Notes: generated by a model not told the origin, from the letters alone. Shown: positions 8,719-19,105, numbered from the stretch's first letter. The stretch is DNA of 64,000 nucleotides from Celeribacter baekdonensis (GCF_003047105.1 NZ_CP028475.1:248001-312000); one strand, 5' to 3'. Program-made: numbers and translations.

Positions 8719-9396
8719 TCAATAATAATATCTATTATATTTGCGCGTGCCGCTGCCTTGATCCATGTTGGGATCGTCGGTGGTGTCTGTGTTTGACGAC
8801 CCCGAAGATGTCGTGCCGTCATCAAACAAAACCTGTGTTGCAAAGCGGGGTTTGGTGGTGATTGTGTCGGCAAAAGACAATTGTGCGCCCAAGCCCACAT
8901 CGAACAGTGGCGCCCAGTTGCGCACGGTTTCGACCAAAAGCACCTCTTCCCCATTCGCCAAAAGCGGTAGGCGGTTTTCGACGCCAGACAGGCTATCCCC
9001 GGTCAATGCCGAGAAATTGCCCACGGCGTAGGACCACACGAGGCTGTAGGTCCCGTTGCCATCGCTGTCGACCGAAAACTTGACCTCAGAGACACGCATG
9101 TCGATGTTGCCGGAGTTGTTGAGAAAACGATAGAGATCCGCCGTCCCATTGAGAAAGGTCGGGGTGACCGGGTCGGTTTGCCGCGAGAGGTAATCAGAGA
9201 TCGTATAATTGGCTTTGTTGGCCTCTGATTTGGCCTGAAACGCGGTGAAGAACGTGTAACAAAACACCAATGAGAATAGGATCAACGGGGTCATGATCAC
9301 GGCTTCGACAGACCATGTGCCTTGGTCGTCGCGTTGGTAGCGACGGGCAAAAGACAGCAGATGAGTGCGCAAGGATGTCATGAGCATTCCGATCAT
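8719..9396 (-). CDS. TadE-like pilus assembly protein with Ser/Thr/Asp-rich tail
   Basis: A 225-residue protein whose N-terminus has a short basic stretch, the TadE-type motif TWSVEAVIMTPL and one membrane helix. TadE-family pseudopilins take part in building Flp/Tad pili in the envelope. The start overlaps the previous stop as ATGA, so translation is coupled. The last 35 residues are low-complexity (SSGSSNTDTTDD) and end in the unusual YNRYYY. It is the last gene of a three-gene operon with a TadE-like and a TadG-like protein. The main Tad secretion genes (tadA/B/C, rcpA) are not in the window. Confidence 0.75.
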   Translation of the reverse strand: MIGMLMTSLRTHLLSFARRYQRDDQGTWSVEAVIMTPLILFSLVFCYTFFTAFQAKSEANKANYTISDYLSRQTDPVTPTFLNGTADLYRFLNNSGNIDMRVSEVKFSVDSDGNGTYSLVWSYAVGNFSALTGDSLSGVENRLPLLANGEEVLLVETVRNWAPLFDVGLGAQLSFADTITTKPRFATQVLFDDGTTSSGSSNTDTTDDPNMDQGSGTRKYNRYYY

Positions 9397-9938
9397 GTGT
9401 TGGGTTCGTTGACGAAGCCTGCGGTGGACACCATCGCATAGCCAGAGCCCGGCGTGCCTTCCAAAGCGGCCCCAAGCCAAGTGGTTGGGAAAATCGGATC
9501 GACGTTCACACAAGCGCGCACAAGCATCAGTTCATTTTCACCGCCGTCACTAAACGTGGTTGCGGGGGTGATGTTTTGGTTCCTGTCAATGCACTCCGCG
9601 ATATAGGCGGGGCGCACAAAATTATTTGCATCCACGGGTTCAAGTGCGATGTGCAGGTTGTCTTCACACTTGCGGACATAGCGCGCATAGGTGCAAACCG
9701 CCGTCTTGAGCGATGACAGCGTGACATTTGAGGCTGTGCCAAGACGGATATCGCGCACAGCAAGGTCAAGCCCCCGGTCCAGCATGGAGGAGGAGACCGT
9801 GTAATACCCGATCTCATAGCTGCCCATCATCAGGAACGCGAACACCGGAAAGACGATGACAAATTCGATTGTCGAGCTGCCAGTTTCGCCGCGACGATAG
9901 CGCCGCGACAGGCGTCTTAGGGCGGATAAAGCACTCAT
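9393..9938 (-). CDS. TadE-like pilus assembly protein
   Basis: A 181-residue protein with a basic N-terminus, the TadE signature GSSTIEFVIVFPVFAFLMMG and a single membrane helix. The periplasmic part holds three well-spaced cysteines (CTYARYVRKC, AECIDRN). Both ends overlap neighbours by ATGA (9393-9396 and 9935-9938), so the three genes form one coupled operon. It likely works with the VWA-containing TadG-like protein upstream. Confidence 0.8.
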   Translation of the reverse strand: MSALSALRRLSRRYRRGETGSSTIEFVIVFPVFAFLMMGSYEIGYYTVSSSMLDRGLDLAVRDIRLGTASNVTLSSLKTAVCTYARYVRKCEDNLHIALEPVDANNFVRPAYIAECIDRNQNITPATTFSDGGENELMLVRACVNVDPIFPTTWLGAALEGTPGSGYAMVSTAGFVNEPNT

Positions 9939-11617
9939 TCGACCAACCTCAGTTCCGTTACCTTTGTGGCGATTGCAGCAAAAGCGTCGGCGATTTCCAA
10001 ACCATCCACATCATAGTAATGCGACGGAGAGGAGGCGCAGGAGATCAGCACATCTTCGGCGTCGCTGGGGGCTTCGAACCCGATGGTAAAGATCAAAACA
10101 CCGTTGTTTTTGGCCGCAGTACAGATTTTGTCCAGACGCGCGTTCTTGGTGGAGCCGCTCACGCCAACGCGGGTGGCACCGGTCCAGAAGTAATAGTCAT
10201 TGGCGCTGCCGGACGCATAGTAGCGGGCATAGGCATGGCTTTCGACGGTGAAGCGTTTCCACACTTCGGGCCATGTCAGTAGCGTGGCGTTTGAGCCACC
10301 ATAGACGGCGCTGTAGTAATTTCGGCTTTGCGGTTCATACCATTGGGTTTCATACCAGCAGGAATAGTAGCTGCATTTCCTTTTGCTGATCGGGAAAGAG
10401 ACCTTGCCATCGGGGGCAAGATAGATATCCGAATTGCCGGAGCGGTAATTTGAGGGCATGTAATATTGCGTGGTGTTCACACCATCGGTCATCACCACCA
10501 TCACTTTGAGGGTCGAGCCAGAGTTCGCTGTTGGGCGTCCCGACATGGCGGAGGACACTTCGCCTGTGCTGATGAGCGCGGCGGTCAGAGGGGCGGCGGA
10601 GGTATCAAGCAAAGCAGCCCCCCATTTCACGCCGACATCAATGGAGGTGTTGCCGTCGGCTTGAAGGCCGCCGATTTTGCTTTGCACATCAGCAAGCGAA
10701 TTGGAGAACGGCAGGATGCGGTTGTAGCTGTGGGGGTCACAGACCTCAAGCAGGGTGCCTTTGTTGAAGTCATTGTAATACCACGGGTCAAACGCCACTG
10801 TTTGTTGGTAATATTTGGACCCGGCATAGTCTTTGGGTTCGATGTTCGTGGTTTCGAAATCGCTTTCGGTGAAGTTCAGGCAATAGGAATTGTCATGCGT
10901 ATCCTCGACGTTGAATTCCGACAATATGGTCGGGCCCGCGTTCACCTGAGTGGAGTAGGGAACAACGGACATCGAAACCGTGTCAGGCGCGGAGTTGTCG
11001 AAAATGGTCTTGGCAAAATCTTTGCCTGCGAGGGCAAGGTTGCCAATCCGGTTTGAACTGTTCATCGAGTTCGACACATCAAGCACAAGCGAGATTTCGA
11101 GATTGGCCAGACCCTGTTCAGCAGTGCCGTGGCTTGCCAATGTCAGGGTGTCGACGGCGGCGAATTTCATGAAATAGGTCGGAATGTCGGCGGACACGGT
11201 TGCGGTCACGCGTCGGCCTTGGCCGGACACTTCGGTTTTGACACTGCTCAGATACTGCGACAGGCCGGCCTTGGCGAAATAGTCTTCGACCACCACGTCG
11301 GGATCAAAGGTGTTTTCAAGGTTGGCAGCGGCCAGCACGGCGCGATCAAGGGTGTTTTGGAGCTCGGTTCTTAGGGTTTCATGGCGCACGATGTCGACGC
11401 CAATCCCAGCCAGAACCATCACAATGACAAAAGTGAACAGGCCGAACACAGCCAGAGAGCCATGTTCCTCACGGGCATAGCGGTCGGGCTGCGGCAAACG
11501 CAACCGAGAGAGCATGCGTACAGACTGCCCCAAACGCTGTGGCGCTGAGGTGAGGCTATAAAATATGCCCTTCGCGGCACCATTTTGCGCCGTTCCAAAG
11601 GACCGCTGTGTACTCAT
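9935..11617 (-). CDS. TadG-like protein with von Willebrand factor A domain
   Basis: A 560-residue Tad/Flp pilus protein. A membrane helix (VFGLFTFVIVMVLAGIGVDI) is followed by a TadG-type putative region and a VWA domain whose MIDAS metal site reads DVSNSMNSS (DxSxS). A second half continues the VWA fold (VMVVMTDGVN, LIFTIGFEA). A Tyr/Cys-rich insert (KCSYYSCWYETQWY) lies near residue 435. I start at MSTQRSF because AGGA sits just upstream; MLSRLRL, 34 residues later, is an alternative. It is the first gene of the coupled operon and is divergent from dnaG. Confidence 0.8.
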   Translation of the reverse strand: MSTQRSFGTAQNGAAKGIFYSLTSAPQRLGQSVRMLSRLRLPQPDRYAREEHGSLAVFGLFTFVIVMVLAGIGVDIVRHETLRTELQNTLDRAVLAAANLENTFDPDVVVEDYFAKAGLSQYLSSVKTEVSGQGRRVTATVSADIPTYFMKFAAVDTLTLASHGTAEQGLANLEISLVLDVSNSMNSSNRIGNLALAGKDFAKTIFDNSAPDTVSMSVVPYSTQVNAGPTILSEFNVEDTHDNSYCLNFTESDFETTNIEPKDYAGSKYYQQTVAFDPWYYNDFNKGTLLEVCDPHSYNRILPFSNSLADVQSKIGGLQADGNTSIDVGVKWGAALLDTSAAPLTAALISTGEVSSAMSGRPTANSGSTLKVMVVMTDGVNTTQYYMPSNYRSGNSDIYLAPDGKVSFPISKRKCSYYSCWYETQWYEPQSRNYYSAVYGGSNATLLTWPEVWKRFTVESHAYARYYASGSANDYYFWTGATRVGVSGSTKNARLDKICTAAKNNGVLIFTIGFEAPSDAEDVLISCASSPSHYYDVDGLEIADAFAAIATKVTELRLVE

Positions 11618-12113
11618 ATTTCCTACAGCGATTTCATCGCTGCGATCAAAACCTTGCATGACACCATCTTTTCATCAAAGCGGTGCCCCCATTTCCCAGT
11701 TTGATAGAGAAAGGCCGGAATTTTCCGTGCTTTGTACAATCCCTATCCAGAGCATGTTGATCCTGCATTTTCTTAAAGTAAATAGAGGATTGCTTTGCCC
11801 TGATATGGTCACAAAGGTCGCGGATCAAAGCGCTTTTAGAGGGAGTTTGGGGGCGGGAGTGAGGTGGCGGTCACGATTTTGCCACACTGCGCCTTGGGAG
11901 CGCCACATTTGGCGCACCATTTTGCCACAAAGTGATTCATCGTCGTTAAGGCAGGGCGAAGTCTTTGCGAACTTTTCGGCGGGGAAAGAGGCTTTTGGCG
12001 GCGGGGAAGGGGGGAAGGGGGGAAGAGGGGAAGTCACAGCGCAGGCTCGGACATGCCTCTTTGATGCGCGGCCCCTCTGGACCTTGGCCGCCGGACGGAG
12101 GATACTGCCGCCC
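11618..12113. promoter_or_regulatory. Divergent tadG/dnaG control region (496 bp)
   Basis: No convincing gene lies here. The left part is AT-rich and should hold the tadG promoter. The middle carries two copies of ATTTTGCCACA (11876-11886 and 11919-11929) flanking the dyad GCGCCACATTTGGCGC (11900-11915). The right part carries a strong G-quadruplex motif about 85 bp before dnaG. Confidence 0.55.
12003..12030 (+). other. Predicted G-quadruplex upstream of dnaG
   Basis: Four G-runs (4, 6, 6 and 4 Gs) are separated by AA, AA and AAGA on the coding strand, which is the classical short-loop intramolecular quadruplex pattern. It lies about 84 bases before the dnaG start, in the likely promoter or 5' leader. 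It could affect primase expression at DNA or RNA level; this is inferred from sequence only. Confidence 0.55.
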
Positions 12114-14099
12114 ATGTCATTGCCACCCGGATTCTTGGAAGAGCTGCGCACCCGCCTGTCACTGACCGATGTGGTCGGGCGAAAAGTCATGTGGGATGCG
12201 CGCAAATCCAACGCCGGAAAAGGCGATATGTGGGCGCCATGCCCATTCCACACCGAAAAATCCGCCTCCTTTCATGTCGATGACAAACAAGGGTTTTACT
12301 ATTGCTTCGGGTGCCACGCCAAAGGCGACGCGATCACATTCGTGCGCGAGACGGAAAACGTCTCCTTCATCGAAGCGGTCGAAATTTTGGCGCGCGAGGC
12401 CGGGATGCCGATGCCTGAACGCGACCCGAGGGCCCAAGAGCAGACCGACAAGCGCAGCGCCTTGGCCGAGGTCAACGAGGCGGCGAACCGGTTCTTCCGG
12501 CTTCAGTTGCAACAATCAGGCGGGGCACAGGCGCGGGCCTATCTCGACAAACGCGGCATGAAACCCGAGACCCGCGATCGCTTTGAGATCGGCTTTGCCC
12601 CCAATGGCAACGCGCTTTTGCGTGCGCTCAAAGATCAGGGCATTTCCGCCGAGCTGGCGATTGAGGCCGGGGTCGCCGCCAAGCCTGACGATGGCCGCGA
12701 ACCATACGATTTCTTTCGCGACCGGATCGTGTTTCCCATCCGCGATGGCCGGGGGCGGCTGATTTCCTTTGGGGGCCGTGCGATGGACCCGAACGCGCGG
12801 GCGAAATACCTCAACGGCCCGGAGCGATTGCTGTTTGATAAGGGCGCGGCCCTGTACAACAACGGTCCGGCGCGTGCCGCCTGTGGCAAAGGTCAAACCT
12901 TGGTGGTCTCCGAAGGCTATATGGACGTGATCGCACTTTCGGAGGCCGGGTTTGAGGCCACGGTTGCGCCGTTGGGCACGGCCATTACGGATCGGCAATT
13001 GCAATTGATGTGGCGGATGTCGCCGGAGCCGGTGATTGCACTTGATGGCGACACCGCCGGGCTGCGCGCCGCTTACCGGGTGATTGATCTGGCGATGCCG
13101 CTGCTTCAGGCCGGGCAATCGCTGCGCTTTGCGATCCTGCCGGAGGGCCAAGATCCCGATGATCTGATCAAGGCCAAGGGCGCGAGCGCGATGCAAGAGG
13201 TGTTGGACGCGGCGGTGCCAATGGTGACGCTGTTGTGGCGGCGTGAGACCGAGGGCAAAGTGTTCGACAGCCCGGAACGGCGCGCCACGTTGGACAAGGC
13301 GCTGCGCGATGCCATCCGACCGATTACAGATGCCTCGATCAAAGGCCACTATGGCGAAATCCTCAAAGATATGCGTTTTCAACTGTTCCGGCCGCAAAGA
13401 TCGGGCAATGGCGAGGCGCGTGGCGGGGGCAGAAATGGCGCGCCAAAACGCGCTTGGGTGCCGGGACCGGGCGGGCAGGGCCGTTATCAGGTTGCTGCGG
13501 TCCCAACCGCGGGGCTGAAGGCCTCGATGATCGTCTCGGGCGATGACAACAACGCTGATTTGATGCGCGAAGCGGTGGTTTTGGCCGTGCTGATCTGCAA
13601 CCCCGGACTGGCCTTGACGTTTTTGCCGCAACTTGAGGGGCTGCACCCGCGCACCGAGGAACATGGCGCATTGCTTCATGCCATCCTGACCCACGCCGAA
13701 GAGGTGGACGCGGCAGCTTTGCGTGAAAATGTGATCGCCATGGTGGGGCAAGAGGCCCTTGATCGGTTGATGTCGCATCCCCATGTTCAAATCGCGCCGC
13801 CCGTGCGTCGCCCCGAAGCGGACACGGCGCAGATGTGTTTGACCGAAGAATTGGCCAAGCTCAAAGCCCGGCGCGGCTATGGTGTCGAGTTGGCCGAGGG
13901 GGTAGAGGCGCTGTTGGCGGCCGATGATGAGAAATTAACCTGGCGTTTGCGACAGGCCGCCGAGGCGCGCAATCGCGCGACCAAGGCGGAGGCGGAGGAC
14001 CGCACCGAGTTTGATGTGGCTGACAACGGATTGGCCTTGTCGCGCAGTGAGCGCGAGGCGTTTCATGCGCTTTTGTCCAAGATCAATCCGCAAAAGTGA
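12114..14099 (+). CDS. dnaG: DNA primase DnaG
   Basis: DnaG makes RNA primers at the replication fork with the DnaB helicase. The 661-residue protein shows the N-terminal CHC2 zinc finger (Cys43-x2-His46, Cys64-x2-Cys67). The TOPRIM catalytic core follows at about 255-345 (VVSEGYMDVIAL, LDGDTAG), then the C-terminal helicase-interaction region. The start MSLPPGFLEEL is the family N-terminus and has GGAGGA upstream; longer in-frame reading is non-conserved. It precedes rpoD, the usual macromolecular-synthesis arrangement, but without rpsU. Confidence 0.97.
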   Translation: MSLPPGFLEELRTRLSLTDVVGRKVMWDARKSNAGKGDMWAPCPFHTEKSASFHVDDKQGFYYCFGCHAKGDAITFVRETENVSFIEAVEILAREAGMPMPERDPRAQEQTDKRSALAEVNEAANRFFRLQLQQSGGAQARAYLDKRGMKPETRDRFEIGFAPNGNALLRALKDQGISAELAIEAGVAAKPDDGREPYDFFRDRIVFPIRDGRGRLISFGGRAMDPNARAKYLNGPERLLFDKGAALYNNGPARAACGKGQTLVVSEGYMDVIALSEAGFEATVAPLGTAITDRQLQLMWRMSPEPVIALDGDTAGLRAAYRVIDLAMPLLQAGQSLRFAILPEGQDPDDLIKAKGASAMQEVLDAAVPMVTLLWRRETEGKVFDSPERRATLDKALRDAIRPITDASIKGHYGEILKDMRFQLFRPQRSGNGEARGGGRNGAPKRAWVPGPGGQGRYQVAAVPTAGLKASMIVSGDDNNADLMREAVVLAVLICNPGLALTFLPQLEGLHPRTEEHGALLHAILTHAEEVDAAALRENVIAMVGQEALDRLMSHPHVQIAPPVRRPEADTAQMCLTEELAKLKARRGYGVELAEGVEALLAADDEKLTWRLRQAAEARNRATKAEAEDRTEFDVADNGLALSRSEREAFHALLSKINPQK

Positions 14100-14239
14100 G
14101 CCTGTCCTGCGCTCAAATATGCGGCGCGCGGATGACATGCGGCACCTGTGCTCTATCTGTTGCAGAAGAAGGGGCAGCGTTCGCTGGCCTCTGGTGCAGG
14201 AATGGTTAAGGAAATATGGGTATTCGGGTAGCGAATCGG

Positions 14240-14260
14240 CGAATCGCATGACATGATTCG
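14240..14260. promoter_or_regulatory. Imperfect dyad in the dnaG-rpoD spacer
   Basis: The 277-bp spacer contains GAATCG twice (GCGAATCGGCGAATCGC). The second copy pairs with ATGATTCG across ATGACAT to form an imperfect palindrome 116 bp before rpoD. It may be an operator or part of an rpoD promoter. No known box is recognised. Confidence 0.3.
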
Positions 14261-14376
14261 TTTCATCCGAAGATCAGCCCTTGGGACAGGGGTGATTCGC
14301 GGGCCAACCACAGGGGGCGTCGGGCCTATCCGATGCGCTTGATGGGGCCCAACAGTGACGTGAAGGGGAGTGCCGT

Positions 14377-16380
<2,004 letters not shown>

Positions 16381-16389
16381 AGTGAGAGG

Positions 16390-16419
16390 CGCCTCCCGAA
16401 AGGGGGGCGTTTTTGTTTT
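16390..16419 (+). terminator. Rho-independent terminator of rpoD
   Basis: The stem CGCCTCCC/GGGGGGCG has a GAAA tetraloop and is followed by TTTTTGTTTT. The T-tract abuts the ATG of the next gene. Confidence 0.9.
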
Positions 16420-16902
16420 ATGCTTCAAGACTTTTTAGAGTGGGATTTAGAAGTCCTTTTTTGTGGAACTGCGGCGGGTCGTAGGTCTGCAGAAATTGGC
16501 TCCTATTATGCAGGACGCGGAAACCGGTTCTGGTCAGTTTTGTCTGAGGTTGGTCTGGTTTCTCAAGCCTTGTCGATTGGCGAAGAAGACAAACTGCTTT
16601 CACATAAAATAGGTTTGACTGACCTGGTCAAAAATAAATCGGGCATGGACCGAAAACTTTCAAAACAGGATTTTGCGGTGCATCGGTTGGTGGGTGTTGT
16701 GCATGAATTTCAACCTCGAAAGATTGCCTTTAATGGTAAAAAGGCGGGTCAAGTTGTTTTCGGTAAAAAATGCATAGAGAGATATGGCAAGTATCACTTT
16801 TCAGGGTTTCCAGAAATTTGGATTTTACCATCTACCTCTGGTGCGGCACGCGCCTACTGGGACATTGAACCGTGGCGCGCACTGGCGGTTGAGATTCGTT
16901 AG
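16420..16902 (+). CDS. mug: Mug/TDG-type mismatch-specific uracil DNA glycosylase
   Basis: This enzyme class removes uracil or thymine from G:U and G:T mismatches in base-excision repair. The 160-residue protein shows the family's first motif as LFCGTAAGRRSA and then YYAGRGNRFWSVL. The C-terminal DNA-intercalation motif is PSTSGAARAYW, so it is full length. GC content (roughly 44% by eye) is far below its neighbours, and codon use differs, suggesting recent acquisition. The ATG touches the T-tract of the rpoD terminator and has no Shine-Dalgarno sequence, so expression is puzzling; a downstream start would remove the first strand of the fold. Confidence 0.85.
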   Translation: MLQDFLEWDLEVLFCGTAAGRRSAEIGSYYAGRGNRFWSVLSEVGLVSQALSIGEEDKLLSHKIGLTDLVKNKSGMDRKLSKQDFAVHRLVGVVHEFQPRKIAFNGKKAGQVVFGKKCIERYGKYHFSGFPEIWILPSTSGAARAYWDIEPWRALAVEIR

Positions 16903-16918
16903 TGACATTCACTATAAT
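16889..16918 (+). promoter_or_regulatory. Sigma-70-like promoter with internal palindrome
   Basis: TTGAGA (16889-16894), an 18-bp spacer and TATAAT (16913-16918) form a good housekeeping promoter overlapping the end of mug. The palindrome TAGTGACATTCACTA (16900-16914) fills the spacer and touches the -10 box, so a repressor could act here. It would drive the HlyU-family gene about 130 bases downstream. Confidence 0.5.
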
Positions 16919-17054
16919 TGAATATCTCTAAAGGGGTTTGCATATCGTCGATTTGGTTTGGTGTTTATCCTTTGACAGCCCCCGGTCAGGCGATGCGCAC
17001 CACCTTGCACTCCCGACTCCACCACGCCAAACTGCCCCCAAACAGGAGGCCCCC

Positions 17055-17357
17055 ATGTCCCTTTTCGGAAAACTCTTCGGCGGCAAATCGCAACCCGACA
17101 CCGCGCCACACCACAGCACAAAGCCCGAGCTTTACGGCAATGACTACCGCATCTTTCCCGAGCCGATGAAGGCCGAGAGCGGCTATCGCATCGCGGCCAA
17201 GATCGAAAAGGATTTTGGCGGCGAGACCCGCGCCCATAGGATGATCCGGGCCGATACGATGAGCGACATCGACGATGCGCGTCGGGAAAGCCTGCGCAAG
17301 GCGCAAATTTTTATCGACCAGATGGGCGACGCGATTTTTGCCGATCCCCGGATGTGA
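17055..17357 (+). CDS. HlyU family protein
   Basis: A 100-residue small protein. MSLFGKLFGG is followed by the compact HlyU domain (YGNDYRIFPEPMKAESGYRIAAKI), whose founding member activates haemolysin expression in Vibrio. In alphaproteobacteria the role is unproven. The start has a strong AGGAGG seven bases away. It is convergent with the QOR2-like gene, and the upstream promoter with palindrome probably serves it. Confidence 0.8.
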   Translation: MSLFGKLFGGKSQPDTAPHHSTKPELYGNDYRIFPEPMKAESGYRIAAKIEKDFGGETRAHRMIRADTMSDIDDARRESLRKAQIFIDQMGDAIFADPRM

Positions 17358-17394
17358 CCCCGACCGCGTGCGGTCAGGGCCTTGAGGCGCAGGA

Positions 17395-18246
17395 TCAGAG
17401 CGCGGCTTTGATCGTCTGAGCAATCGGTTCGGTCGGGCGGCCAATCAGCTTTGAGAGCGTCTTGCTACCGTCAAACAAAGCGCCCTGAGCCGCTTTTGCG
17501 TCCGAATCCGCTAAGATTGTGGCAAAGCCTTTTGGCAGGCCTGCGCTCAGGAGCGCCTCGGCAAAGGCGGCCTCTGGCATGTCGGTATAGGCGACCGCTT
17601 TGCCTGACAGATCAGAGACAAGCGCGGCATACTCCGCCAGCGTGTAGCCCTCATCGCCCGCAAGTTCCAACACCGCGCCATCATGACCACCAGCCAAAAC
17701 AACAGCCGTCGCGTCGGCATAATCCTGACGCGTGGCGGTGGCGAGTTTTCCCGTACCCGCAGCCCCGAAATGTTGCCCCAATTCAAGATCTTGGCTCAGT
17801 GTCATGGTGATGTTTTCGGAATACCACCCATTGCGCAAGAGCGTGTAGGGGATGCCCGAGGCCGCCAACATGTCCTCGGTCGCTTTGTGTTCCTCGGCCA
17901 GCGCCATGGTGCTGTCTTGGGCGTTCAGGATCGACGTATAGGCGATAAAGGACACGCCCGCCGCCTTGGCCGCAGCGATGACATTGCCATGCTGTGCGGC
18001 GCGTTGGCCAACGTCGGAAGAGGATATCAAAAGTAGGCGATCCACCCCGGCAAAGGCCGCCTCAAGCGCAGCTGCGTCGGTGTAGTCGCCAAAGCGGGTG
18101 GCGATGCCTTTGGCGGCATAGTCTTCTGCGGCTTTGTCAGAGCGCACCAATGCGATGATGTCGCTTTTGGCAACGCGGGTGGCGAGGGTGTCGATGACGC
18201 GTTGGCCCAATTGGCCGGAGGCGCCGGTGACGAGATAGGTGGTCAT
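17395..18246 (-). CDS. NmrA/QOR2-like NAD(P)H quinone reductase
   Basis: A 283-residue atypical short-chain dehydrogenase with N-terminal NAD(P) motif VTGASGQLGQRV, the LLLISSSDVGQR segment and ISNGWYSEN-like substrate region (here LRNGWYSENI). It resembles E. coli QorB (YtfG), which reduces quinones with NADPH. It is divergent from an HxlR-family gene, the same pairing as ytfG-ytfH, so it is likely the regulator's target. A perfect inverted repeat lies between the two genes. Confidence 0.8.
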   Translation of the reverse strand: MTTYLVTGASGQLGQRVIDTLATRVAKSDIIALVRSDKAAEDYAAKGIATRFGDYTDAAALEAAFAGVDRLLLISSSDVGQRAAQHGNVIAAAKAAGVSFIAYTSILNAQDSTMALAEEHKATEDMLAASGIPYTLLRNGWYSENITMTLSQDLELGQHFGAAGTGKLATATRQDYADATAVVLAGGHDGAVLELAGDEGYTLAEYAALVSDLSGKAVAYTDMPEAAFAEALLSAGLPKGFATILADSDAKAAQGALFDGSKTLSKLIGRPTEPIAQTIKAAL

Positions 18247-18279
18247 GTGTCTTCCCTTTCAGTGCGGAAACGAGTATAG

Positions 18280-18294
18280 GTCTCATTTAGAGAC
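18280..18294. promoter_or_regulatory. HxlR-type operator between divergent genes
   Basis: GTCTCATTTAGAGAC is a perfect 5-bp inverted repeat with a 5-base AT-rich centre, in the 112-bp gap between the reductase and the HxlR gene. Its place suggests it controls both promoters. Confidence 0.6.
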
Positions 18295-18358
18295 TTATTT
18301 CGGACCTGAAAAGGAGGCACTTTTTCGGTCCTAGGGCACACAGAGGGAACCACGTCAG

Positions 18359-18754
18359 ATGCGAGACAGCGCCCAAAGCCGGATAGAGCAATGGAAAGCC
18401 GATGGGTTTGACCCGAAAAATTGCCCGGTGCGGCAGGTGTTGGATCACCTGGCGGCCAAATGGACGACGCTGATTTTGCTGGAGCTGGAGAATGGGGCGC
18501 AGCGGTTCAATGCGCTTGGGCGGGCCTTGCCGGATATTTCCAAACGGATGCTGACGCAAAGCCTGCGCGATCTCGAACGTGACGGGCTGGTGCGTCGTGA
18601 GGTGTTTGACACCAAACCGCCCAGCGTGGCCTATAGTCTGACCGATCTTGGCCGCTCTTTTTTGACGCCGCTGCATGCGATGATGGATTGGGCGGGGCAA
18701 AACATGCCTGATATTATGGCGGCGCGGGATCGTTTTTCGGCGTCTGGGGGATAA
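18359..18754 (+). CDS. HxlR-family transcriptional regulator
   Basis: A 131-residue winged-helix protein with the family signature [20 protein letters not shown] (conserved Cys about residue 22), then [25 protein letters not shown] and a wing ending VEYSLT-like (VAYSLTDLG). QorR/YtfH-type members sense quinones or electrophiles through this Cys. It is divergent from the QOR2-like reductase with a shared operator. AGAGGGA precedes the ATG. Confidence 0.85.
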   Translation: MRDSAQSRIEQWKADGFDPKNCPVRQVLDHLAAKWTTLILLELENGAQRFNALGRALPDISKRMLTQSLRDLERDGLVRREVFDTKPPSVAYSLTDLGRSFLTPLHAMMDWAGQNMPDIMAARDRFSASGG

Positions 18755-18761
18755 AATTTTG

Positions 18762-18770
18762 TTATCCACA
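18762..18770 (+). promoter_or_regulatory. DnaA-box-like 9-mer, part of a hairpin
   Basis: TTATCCACA is a perfect consensus DnaA box. Its right half also forms the hairpin CCACAG-AAAG-CTGTGG (18766-18781), which is followed by CGGCTTTTA and may be a weak terminator for the HxlR gene. DnaA binding is unproven. Confidence 0.35.
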
Positions 18771-18844
18771 GAAAGCTGTGGCGGCTTTTAATCCGAATTA
18801 ACCTTTGACGCGTTTCCTCTGTGTATAGCCACAGGAGACCTGCC

Positions 18845-19105
18845 ATGTCCTGGATCACCAAAGCCTTGATAGCCATGACCGTGACCGTTGCCGGGGCTGC
18901 GTTTGCCCTGCCGCATGCGCCCGCGCAAACGCAGCCCCTCTCTGCGGCTGAGCCGATTGTCATCACCGTGCTGCCCGAAGACCTCAGTCGCTGTGTCGCA
19001 ACGCTCGAAGCGGTGTTTTTCGCCCCCGTCCATGACGCAACGGTCGTCAGCGCCTCGCTCTCATCAGATGCTGCGGGGCCAACAGTGACCTGCGTGGCGC
19101 AATAG
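18845..19105 (+). CDS. Small exported protein of unknown function
   Basis: An 86-residue protein with a signal peptide (ALIAMTVTVAGAAFA, cleavage near residue 20) and a short mature part with two cysteines (SRCVATLEA, TVTCVAQ) that could form a disulfide. ACAGGAG precedes the ATG. It belongs to no family I recognise. It is transcribed in the same direction as the next exported protein, 72 bases downstream. Confidence 0.6.
   Translation: MSWITKALIAMTVTVAGAAFALPHAPAQTQPLSAAEPIVITVLPEDLSRCVATLEAVFFAPVHDATVVSASLSSDAAGPTVTCVAQ

Noticed and set aside
12001..12035. G-rich direct repeats before dnaG as a CRISPR or satellite array
   Set aside because: Units are 6-8 bases with no spacers; the pattern fits a quadruplex motif instead.
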